Source: Amoebidium appalachense (Eukaryota; Ichthyosporea). From it: a stretch of DNA of 64,000 nt. The stretch is taken from contig CAVNZM010000001.1 of assembly GCA_963693365.1 (NCBI GenBank), positions 12,586,001 through 12,650,000 of the forward strand, in the 5' to 3' direction. The notes under the pieces were generated by a model. The model was given only the letters and a program-made list of their open reading frames with translations, was not told the origin of the DNA and ran no database searches. A program made the position numbers and the translations under genes. Below, piece by piece: positions 24,249 to 44,678 of the stretch. Positions within the stretch are counted from its first letter, which is position 1; each line of letters begins with the position of its first letter.

Positions 24249-26383
24249 TTTTCAAAAACCGTAACTCGTAACAAGAAAAAAAACGTTGTAAAGTGGATGG
24301 AAGAGACTATGCAGAATAGCCTTGAAAAAAAGCGCTGCTTGCTAGGGAAACGAGTTAGCAAGATGTGGTCCGGAAAACTTCCCGTCGGCGTCTCAGCTCG
24401 TCTAAACAAGAGGGTGCCTTCCAGGGCGAATAAGTCATAGAACATTAGTCAACTTGCGAACGCTTCGTATATATGTGTGGGACAAAATGATGAAATATTT
24501 TTTTTCTAACAGACCATCTGCTTTCAGTTCTTCCCTACTCTTCAACTTTTCAAGGCTGTCTGTCTGTCTGCATCATGAGCTGTCTGTCTGACTGTCTGTG
24601 TCCGGCTCAGTCGCCAGTATACGGGCGTGATTTATCCTCTGTTTGATTGGTGAAAAACAAAGCGTTGATGATTTTTCAGAACATGGTTGGATAAAACGTC
24701 ATCACGAAGAATTGTGAAATCGCCGTGGTAGAAATGTCGCTTTTTATTGCGACCAATCATAGAGCTCACAAAATTATTTATAGTGTAAGAATTTGTAAAA
24801 GGTGACTGATTGTTCCACGTATACAGCTCTCGATTTTTTAGGCCTACAAGTGGTTCTTTAAACCTCAAATCATGCCCTTGAATTACTTTATTACTTTAAA
24901 TGGATGCGTGGGTGTGCGCCGACGATGCAGTTCCGCACAGTTGCAAATGTTCCGTTTCGGTCTCAGAGGCTTCACACGTATGTATACCGTAGGAACATAT
25001 GTTCATAACTCTGCCCTGCAAAATCCTCAGACTCCAAATAATCATTTTTTCTTGATAAGCACGTGTTTTTTTTTTCTCGGAATGACACTGATAGCGCACG
25101 CCGGCCTCGGAATTACCAAACAAAGTAATTTATCGCGGCACCAGCTTTCGGCCCCTTCTGATTAGCTGATATTTTTAGTTTATTGTTCCCGGATGACCAA
25201 GAGGAAGATCAAACTTGCAGTCCTGTTTACATGCTCAAAATGAAAAACGGGATATACATGGATATCACTTCTTCAATTTAAAGAAATGTTCTTGTTATAA
25301 AACTCAATATTTACAATAATAATCTATCAGCAAAATGGACGCTAATTATAGCTTCATGGACTGGCTGCCCTGGTGTGCAAATCTAATTTTAAAGGGGTGT
25401 GTATAAGAGAAACCGAAAGTTTGGGCTCATATAATTATCTAGGGAGACAACCAGACTCCAGGGTTGACCATGGCCCTTGGGCCAATCGTAACGGACTATT
25501 TCTTAATCGTAGTGGGGGGGGGTTCTTGTGAAGCGTTCAGCCCCGTCGAATAAGCCCCTCCGGTCAAAAATTTCAAAATGCGCATTTTTACAAATTGAGT
25601 ATTGCAGGATTACAGGCCCAGAGCACTGATCGGGGCTCGATATTTTAAAGCAAGAGAGCTGCAGATAGGTTCTGAACAGAAATACTGAAAAAATAGGCAA
25701 GATTAGATAGTCGAGCATATTTTACGCTAAACACCTGATACGAAAGCTGTTACGACGGCAGCCCAACCTTATTCGTATCGGGGTCTCTCGTTAATCGTAA
25801 TAACGACGATTTTCGTTCGTAATCCCTACCCTGCCAGGCTCGCTGTGCTGATTGGTTCCCGAGAAGCGATGCAAAGCTCACAACCCACTCACTGAGTTGA
25901 GTGTCCTTTTGGCTTCAGTGTTGATTTTGCATCAAAGCTGTTACGAGCCAAGAGTGTTTGAGTTGAAAGTTTAGTCAGACATATATAAGCTGCAAAAAAG
26001 TCGGGGCCTGTTTGATACCTCGCCATACTACTTCATTGATCTTAGTGTCGACTGGCTGGTTGCTTTACAGGAAAAAAAATACTTACAGTTCACACGGAAA
26101 CCCAGTCACAGTCGAGCTTGCATCTACTAGCGATCAATAGCACTTTTCACGAGTTATGCTGGTAAGGTGTTGGCTGTAGGCGGGTTCGTGCGTGTTTTTC
26201 AGTCTGCCGTTGACCCAAGGCACCCCCTCCTGCTGGTGAGTGCGTGACTCGCACGTAGACTCAACCGCAGATAATTACTGCATGTTGATTTTTCTATCTT
26301 CATCTGTTGCGACTTTCGCACACTACCACATAATTCTCTTACCGGAGGCCCGCACATACACACATGCACACAATCTACACACG

Positions 26384-26387
<4 letters not shown>

Positions 26388-26476
<89 letters not shown>
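26388..26476. repeat. (CA)n microsatellite
   Basis: About 89 bp of CA. A second (CA)n run of about 100 bp follows at 26755-26854, preceded by a C run. Confidence 0.95.
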
Positions 26477-26477
<1 letters not shown>

Positions 26478-26737
26478 GTGGCACACGAAGCACACACATA
26501 CACACTGCTTTACACAGATATACTCGACGGCCCACACACACAGACTGTCTCACACGTGCCTTTCGCTCCATTATGTACATATGCCGTTATGATTAGTCTT
26601 TTCAAAACACCCGCCAACACACACACAGGCACACACTCTTGCTCGCACAACTACACTCAAGTTTGAACACACAGATACATGCACATCCAGACTGGCATGA
26701 TTGCGCAAATATATGCCATGCAAAACATTTACCCCTC

Positions 26738-26856
<119 letters not shown>

Positions 26857-27289
26857 CACAACTACAACCACCATGACGAACACCCCCCAAAAAACACGTA
26901 CAGCACACACACACACGTGGCATGGAATACATAAGCAACAGCCGCCCCGTCTCCCCCCCGTCTCTCTCCCCCTCCCGCCCCCCCCCCTCCTCCTTGCATG
27001 CACTGCCCTTCCTGCAAGTTCTGAGCCATGCTTCGTCTTTCTGGTTCTCACGATTGCCTTTCTTCAATATTCCAAACTCGTGTGTATTTCCGTTGTGTAC
27101 ACAGTTAAGCTCATGCCCTCTTCTCGCTTGGCGGCTGTCTCTCGTCGTTTTTTTGATTATGGTTATTTGAGAAAAGCTCGAAGGGGAAGGGTGTGTGTTG
27201 TGCAGATTGGGTGGTCGGTAGATTGGTGCTAGTTAAGTGTGGGTGTGGGTGTGTGGCTGTGTGTGTGGGTGTTTGTGTGTGTATGTGCG

Positions 27290-27409
<120 letters not shown>

Positions 27410-27510
27410 CGCGTGTGTGGGGAGGGGAGGAAGGGTGGGGAGGGCCTGCGTACACAGTGTTATTTGGAGGGTTGGGAGGGGCAAAAAGAAGGCCAAGGGA
27501 AACGGAAGAG

Positions 27511-27575
<65 letters not shown>

Positions 27576-27861
27576 TGTGTGTGTGGTTTTAAAAGTTTTT
27601 TTTTTGGGGGGGGGGGGGGAGGGGGGGAAGGGGGGGGGAGATGGGGGGGGGGGGAGGAGGTAAGAATTTAATCGGGACGTTCTGTTCTAAACGTGGGTGG
27701 CTGTATTTGCTCAGCCTCCCGCCCCTCCCCCCTGCCCCCGCCCCCCCCCCACACACACCCTCTTTTCTCTTAACCCCCTCCTCTCCTCCTTCTTTGGGAA
27801 AGCGCTCTGCACACCGTCTCTCCCCCATTGTCTGATATGATTTTACCTTGGTGGACATGAG

Positions 27862-27903
<42 letters not shown>

Positions 27904-28351
27904 CGCATGCACACACGCACACACACATAACACACGCACGCACAACACACAATACACCCATTTACGCACACACACACGAGCACACATCACATACACCACA
28001 CACACACAATACACACTTGACTCACGTTCATGTTCACGGATGCCATGCAAGAACTATTTAAGCCGAATGAAGTATGGGTTTTGGTTGTTGTCTTTGCACA
28101 TATAGGTCGGTCTGTCACGAGTCTCCCTCCCCCTCCCTACCCCTCTCCGCTGTGTTTTTTTAACACAGTTTTTCCGCCTTTCTAACACATGCCCCCCCTC
28201 CGCCTCCCCCCCCCCCCCCCCCCCCCCCTCCCCGTTTCCCCTCCCCCCTCCCTCCTCTTCCCCCTCTCCCCCCTTCCCCTTTCCCCCCCCGCCATTTGTC
28301 TAAACAGGTATTTTTTTTTTTTTTTTTGAATCCGCACATATTCACGCCACC

Positions 28352-37064
<8,713 letters not shown>

Positions 37065-37389
37065 TTGGTTGCTCCCCGTCGCTACATGCATGGCGGTAGT
37101 GTTGGTTTGGTAACATAGTAGTAGTAGTCTTTGGAATTTATGTTTTGTAATTGAAAACCCCCCTTCAAACCCCCCCCCCCCCCCCCACCCCTCCGCGCCT
37201 AAATGCAGTTATGTGATACGAGTAATATAATGTGTTGATAATGTGTGATTATAGTACTACACGCACACTTGTGGTCTTAACATAAAAGGCATTGGGGTGT
37301 GCATTAAGGCACCGGAGCCACAAGGACGGTGTTCTGCATGCTCTTGTACGTAAAAACGATAAGACACATTACCCCCCCCCCCCCCCCCC

Positions 37390-37469
<80 letters not shown>

Positions 37470-37842
37470 GTCATGTTCTGTACTCTGCTACCTATTCTAA
37501 GGCTTCACTCTATCTAATACATATAGGTGCATTGTTGGCCGTTGATTTACCAGACAAAGAGCATTACTATTAGGTTGTCTCTGAAACGCAGGCCCGGTGT
37601 CAGTAAGCGAGTGTATGCAAAAATCAACGGATGTATGACTAGAATATAAGTGCCTAGAGTTTGCATATGTGCCCAAATGTTTGGTGGTTGGGTGGCTGGT
37701 GAATATCTGGAAAAATCCATTCCAAACTCCTAAACCTGCGTGCATGGAAGGTTTTGTGTGCTTGTGACTGGTGTGTGTTTGTCAGAGGGAAGGAATAAGT
37801 AAGAGGTGTGTGTGGGTGTGGGTGTTTTTTGGGTGTGTGTGT

Positions 37843-37885
<43 letters not shown>

Positions 37886-38097
37886 CTTGAAAAGGCTAAT
37901 ATTAATGAGCTATAGGAGAGTGTGTGCCTGGACAGCAGAGATCATGGACGTTGACATGATATGGTGTGCCATTACAGCGACCACTTTTATGTTGAAAGTA
38001 ATGCCGTGCATATGGGAAGCTGTACATGGTACGAAAATAAAAGCAGACTCTTATGATTATGTGTCACGTGATCGAGTGACGCTTTGTGTATGCAGTT

Positions 38098-38128
<31 letters not shown>

Positions 38129-38515
38129 GTGACATTTGAGCTGATGTTTGTGTGCCGACGGGGAGGGGGGGGAGGGGGGGGGGGGGGGGGGGGGAGGGGG
38201 GGGGGGGGCTCTATCTGGGGCTGGCAGCTCCGGGATCCCGTGCATGAAAAATGTACCCTTTGTGACGTCATCATGGTGTGCGACTGTGCTGAAAACGGAC
38301 TCTCTCTGCAAATGACCACCAATTATAACCTTGTTTTCCTGTTGCGCTGTGTGACATGTACTGTACATGTCTGAGACTCTTCCCTCAGCCTCCCCATGGG
38401 CCATTTCTCAATCCTGTACATCATCTCAAATCGGTGCAGCACTTGGCCAAGTGCAAACGCATTGGCTTGGATACACAGAGCCAGCAGTAGAACGGAACTG
38501 GACCGTGTGCAAAGC

Positions 38516-38961
38516 GGTCCAACAGCAGCAACGAGAGTCTGGAGGACCTTGAAGAGCCACAGAGCGGAGAGACGATGTCGGCCACGGCATCACACAAGTC
38601 TTTGGATGTCCCCGCACCAAAGTTCTTCATCTGATTGGTTGCTCCCCGTCGCTACATGCATGGCGGTAGTGTTGGTTTGGTAACATAGTAGTAGTAGTCT
38701 TTGGAATTTATGTTTTGTAATTGAAAACCCCCCTTCAAACCCCCCCCCCCCCCCCCCCCACCCCTCCGCGCCTAAATGCAGTTATGTGATACGAGTAATA
38801 TAATGTGTTGATAATGTGTGATTATAGTACTACACGCACACTTGTGGTCTTAACATAAAAGGCATTGGGGTGTGCATTAAGGCACCGGAGCCACAAGGAC
38901 GGTGTTCTGCATGCTCTTGTACGTAAAAACGATAAGACACATTACCCCCCCCCCCCCCCCC

Positions 38962-39041
<80 letters not shown>

Positions 39042-39653
39042 GTCATGTTCTGTACTCTGCTACCTATTCTAAGGCTTCACTCTATCTAATACATATAGGT
39101 GCATTGTTGGCCGTTGATTTACCAGACAAAGAGCATTACTATTAGGTTGTCTCTGAAACGCAGGCCCGGTGTCAGTAAGCGAGTGTATGCAAAAATCAAC
39201 GGATGTATGACTAGAATATAAGTGCCTAGAGTTTGCATATGTGCCCAAATGTTTGGTGGTTGGGTGGCTGGTGAATATCTGGAAAAATCCATTCCAAACT
39301 CCTAAACCTGCGTGCATGGAAGGTTTTGTGTGCTTGTGACTGGTGTGTGTTTGTCAGAGGGAAGGAATAAGTAAGAGGTGTGTGTGGGTGTGGGTGTTTT
39401 TTGGGTGTGTGTGTGTGGGGGGGGGGGGGGGGGGGGGGGGGCTTGAAAAGGCTAATATTAATGAGCTATAGGAGAGTGTGTGCCTGGACAGCAGAGATCA
39501 TGGACGTTGACATGATATGGTGTGCCATTACAGCGACCACTTTTATGTTGAAAGTAATGCCGTGCATATGGGAAGCTGTACATGGTACGAAAATAAAAGC
39601 AGACTCTTATGATTATGTGTCACGTGATCGAGTGACGCTTTGTGTATGCAGTT

Positions 39654-39684
<31 letters not shown>

Positions 39685-39720
39685 GTGACATTTGAGCTGA
39701 TGTTTGTGTGCCGACGGGGA

Positions 39721-39752
<32 letters not shown>

Positions 39753-40060
39753 GCTCTATCTGGGGCTGGCAGCTCCGGGATCCCGTGCATGAAAAATGTA
39801 CCCTTTGTGACGTCATCATGGTGTGCGACTGTGCTGAAAACGGACTCTCTCTGCAAATGACCACCAATTATAACCTTGTTTTCCTGTTGCGCTGTGTGAC
39901 ATGTACTGTACATGTCTGAGACTCTTCCCTCAGCCTCCCCATGGGCCATTTCTCAATCCTGTACATCATCTCAAATCGGTGCAGCACTTGGCCAAGTGCA
40001 AACGCATTGGCTTGGATACACAGAGCCAGCAGTAGAACGGAACTGGACCGTGTGCAAAGC
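38516..40060 (+). repeat. tandem duplication, copy 2
   Basis: Second copy, about 25 bases shorter because of shorter G and CA runs. It repeats the last 119 bp of the kinase gene (38516-38634: the last 38 codons plus stop) without the preceding exon part or acceptor, so it should not be expressed as a kinase exon. CRE octamer at 39808-39815 and palindrome at 39898-39916. Confidence 0.95.
38518..38634 (+). pseudogene. duplicated 3' end of the kinase last exon
   Basis: Encodes the same SNSSNESLEDLEEP to KFFI stop tail as 36948-37064. The sequence before it (GTGTGCAAAGC) is the end of duplication copy 1, so no start or acceptor serves it. Confidence 0.9.
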
Positions 40061-41648
<1,588 letters not shown>

Positions 41649-42343
41649 TCACATTGCCAGCCAGTGTAGCAGACACCCGTAGGGAAAGAGGTAAAACGCG
41701 ACATAAAAACTCACACCTATCAACTGTTGAACATGCTTTCGATTAAAAAGTTCAGCACAAAAGTGGCACCAGCGGCGATGGAAACAAGAAATACAACACC
41801 ACTGCACAACTTCCCAGGCAATATCAACATCAGAGCACCATACAGACTTATCTACTAGGGTGGTATCCATACGTACAGCAGGAGAAATGTATCCTGCCAA
41901 AGCTCCCAAAAAGCGATAATGATCAGTACGGTGTTGCCTAAGGAACATAACACATGCCGACTGAGTTTTACCTTTGATTTCTTGATCAGAACGAGAAAGA
42001 AACTTATACTGCATATGGTAGTAACTCGAAAAGGCAGAAAAAACAGGAAGAGAAAAGAAAGAGGGAGTGAGATAGCGAGAGGAAGAATCAGGTTGAAAGA
42101 GGGTAGGCTGAGGACATTCAGAAGTGGTGATGGTGAATCGGGGGGGAGGAGGGATGGAGGGAGGGGGGGGAAAGAAAGCATGAAGAGGGTGACCATCAGG
42201 TATCCTAACTAAATGGAAACAAAAACGAAGAGACAATTCCTCCATACGACAAACAGCAGACGACAATCCAAATATACTGATGAAGGGAGGCACAAACCGA
42301 GTGCGAAACAAAGTGCGCAGCGCAGTACCCTGAAAATCGAGGT
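41649..42343 (-). other. open frame of unknown origin beside retroelement debris
   Basis: A minus-strand frame is open for 240 codons across this stretch and into the neighbouring gypsy fragment. I recognise no domain. It may belong to the same minus-strand element as the RT-like frame at 43624-44423, from which it would be separated by the gypsy fragment, but nothing proves that. Confidence 0.25.
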
Positions 42344-42869
42344 ATTTGTCGGTGTCTGAGGTCGGGACCAAGTCTCATGGCTCGGCCCCTGCCTTAGCAT
42401 CTACGGCTTTTATCTTAGCTCAGGAAGAAGATGTGTTGATTTATTCTGGTTAAGCATTATTTAAAGGGGCCGGTTGATTCGATAAAATTTAAAAATAAAA
42501 GGCAGATGATTAAGGTAGCTAAGTTTGCAAAAATGTGTCAGGTAGAGCAGGATTTAGTTTATCATTGTTCTGGGCCAGACGGACACCGAGTTTGGGTCCG
42601 GACGGCACTTGTGCCCGAGATTTTGCATATGGAGGGGGAGGGGGGGGGGGGGGGGGGAGACCGAGGAGGAGTGTGAACGTAGTCGTAGGAATTTAATTTA
42701 TTATCATAGGTGCCTCCTTAGGTATCAAAAGGCTTATGGTGTAGTTTAATCTATTATTTTCGTATTTTTTTTTATTTTTTTGGAGACAGATTAGTCTATG
42801 TCTTTTCGGGGTGTTTGGTGTAATGTGACTGGGGTGGAACTCAGCTCTTTCGGGGGCGAGGGGGGGAGT
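42344..42869 (+). mobile_element. Ty3/gypsy internal fragment, deleted
   Basis: 42344-42628 matches the pol region between RNase H and integrase of the complete element (58490-58785), but with frame changes. It then jumps, at a G run (42639-42656), to the 3' end of the internal region (GACCGAGGAGGAGTGTG, as at 60811). About 2 kb of integrase-coding sequence is missing. Both edges of the 5' piece coincide with G runs of the parent element. Confidence 0.85.
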
Positions 42870-43623
42870 TGACATATACTAATCCGTCTCAGCAGATCAT
42901 CCTAAGTCAACGATCATAATCGGGGGGGGGGGGGGGGGGGGAGGGGGGGGGGAGGGGGGCGGGTCCACAGATCATCAAGATCAAGTCCGGGGCCTCAAGA
43001 TCAGCTGTACAGCTGCGGGCATCTTGTCTCTGCAGGCGCAGGGCAGGACCACGTCAGCCTGGAGCAGCCGACCAATAGAATTAGAAATAGTGTATAGGAT
43101 AGATCTTAGGAGGACTTTGGATGGACACAATAAGTTCGGGCAGAAGCCCTTGCAAATATTGGCATTGCGTTCAGATAGTGCTGTCTGCCAAATGTACGTA
43201 TATATTGTAGTACAGGAAAGAGTAGAGGGGGGGGAGGGGGGGCCCGGGAGATAGTATGAAATGTAGACTTAGACTCTGCGGTGCCACTAGGGGTAGGGAG
43301 AGGGGAGAGACAAAGATATTTATATTAGTGTGAGCCGATAGACTTACCTCGTGCAGGCGCACGATAGAGTTCATTAGATCGGAATGCATGGAATGTGGCA
43401 TCGTGGAGGGGCCGAGTCATGATGATCTTTGGGGGCACGGCCTTGATGGCCGCAGTTGTAACTTAGCTTGGCTCCGTTGGAACTCAGGTTGCCCGTGGGA
43501 TCCCGCCCGGCCTACAGTAATAACTTTGCAGTTTTCTCATACACGTTCGTTCCTTTCCGTGTGTGTACACTTAGAAGAGTCACGGTGCGGCGTCTCTTAT
43601 TACACACATGTTAGGGTACGACA
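42870..43623 (+). repeat. Ty3/gypsy 3' LTR (fragment A)
   Basis: A TGACATATACTAATCC to TACGACA unit homologous to the LTRs at 54143, 61032 and 50999 (minus). Many substitutions relative to them show it is older. It follows a polypurine tract ending GGGGGGAGT. Confidence 0.92.
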
Positions 43624-44423
43624 ATCATTTTCCACCCCATCGGCATCGACAAAACATGTGGAAACACCTACCGATCCAACTTGCCAGTAGCCAGGCAACC
43701 CCGCCGCCTTGGAGGAGACCGGGGGAAGGCCTTGATACCACGACAACCATTCTGGAACCCGAAACCGATGATAGAAATGTGAAAAATCATACTTGGCTAC
43801 AACCAGGACGGAATCTTTAGGGATGATGATGCAACACAAATCCGACGGGCTGGAAAAAAGGGGATTGGGGGGATCAACCATAACTGCATTCATAGGACGG
43901 GCATCCATAATAAAACGATCTTCTTTCTCATCTTTTTCAACTGCAAACAAATCATTTATGACTTTCGGGGGCTCATCTATAGTTCCGAAAAAGCAATCAT
44001 GCCACACTCAAACATTCGCTTGGCTAATAGGGGCCACTCATCTGGTGACGAGAAGGCAAAGACAGGCCACCCGGGAGTGAGGTGGGATTCCTCTGCACCC
44101 TCAGTGGTGCTCAGGCTCTCAGTCGCCCTCTGTCCCATCCCGCAAGCTCCGTGCACGGGCGACTCCTCTGTCACAGTGGGCTCAGACTCGGACCCACTCT
44201 CACCGTGACCCTCACTCGACTCTGACACCACCACTGCATCGGGCGTCTCCAGCATCACCCTCAGGTCATTAAGGGGAAGGACCGAAAGGAGAGGGACAGT
44301 GGCACCAAATCCCGGAGAGGGAAGGTGTCGAACAGGATAGCCATCCGGTATGCCCTGCGTTAGCGTAGCACTAGTGATCGGGAATATTCGAGATATTCGG
44401 GATAAACTGGTGGATAGGTTCAC
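43624..44423 (-). pseudogene. reverse-transcriptase-like reading frame, unclassified, disrupted
   Basis: On the minus strand the frame begins with an ATG at 47910-47908, is interrupted by the copia element, and resumes at 44325. An N-terminal Ser/Glu/Pro-rich part is followed by WPLLAKRMFECGMIAF. A frame change at a short T run (about 43990-43998) leads into INDLFAVEK, then RFIMDARPMNAV and KYDFSHFYHRF. The last block fits RT motif A (Asp followed by an aromatic residue). It is cut at 43623 by the gypsy LTR. I cannot place it in the Ty1, Ty3 or LINE groups from what is visible. Confidence 0.5.
44321..44325 (+). other. target-site duplication GAAGG (left)
   Basis: The 5 bases before the 5' LTR equal the 5 bases after the 3' LTR (47901-47905). 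Confidence 0.9.
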
Positions 44424-44631
44424 GATAGATCAGGATAGATCTAGAGGAGTCTAGAAGATTCTGTTGGAGTGTTCTGATTGGTAGCGACTAGATCCATAGC
44501 GGCGGGTAGACCAATCGGGAATAGTATGTAACATTCCAGTGAGCCAGACCACAAGTATATAAAGGTCCCGGTGGGCCAGTCAATGTAAGTCAGCAAATAA
44601 TAAAGTCTCACAGAGAAACCTCTAAGTTACG
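44326..44631 (+). repeat. copia 5' LTR
   Basis: Begins TGTCGAACAGG, has a TATATAA box (about 44556-44562) and AATAAA-like sequence near its end. The final A of the 3' LTR copy (TTACA) is not present here: TTAC runs straight into GGTTATGGG, so one base was lost at this edge. Confidence 0.93.
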
Positions 44632-44645
44632 GTTATGGGCCCAGT
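44631..44645 (+). promoter_or_regulatory. copia primer-binding site (initiator tRNA-Met, internal)
   Basis: GGTTATGGGCCCAGT directly follows the 5' LTR. From memory this is the same string used by Drosophila copia, whose minus-strand primer is a 5' half-molecule of initiator tRNA-Met cleaved near the anticodon, rather than a tRNA 3' end. Confidence 0.75.
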
Positions 44646-44678
44646 GCAACGCTACGATCAAGCGACTGTTGAGACAAG

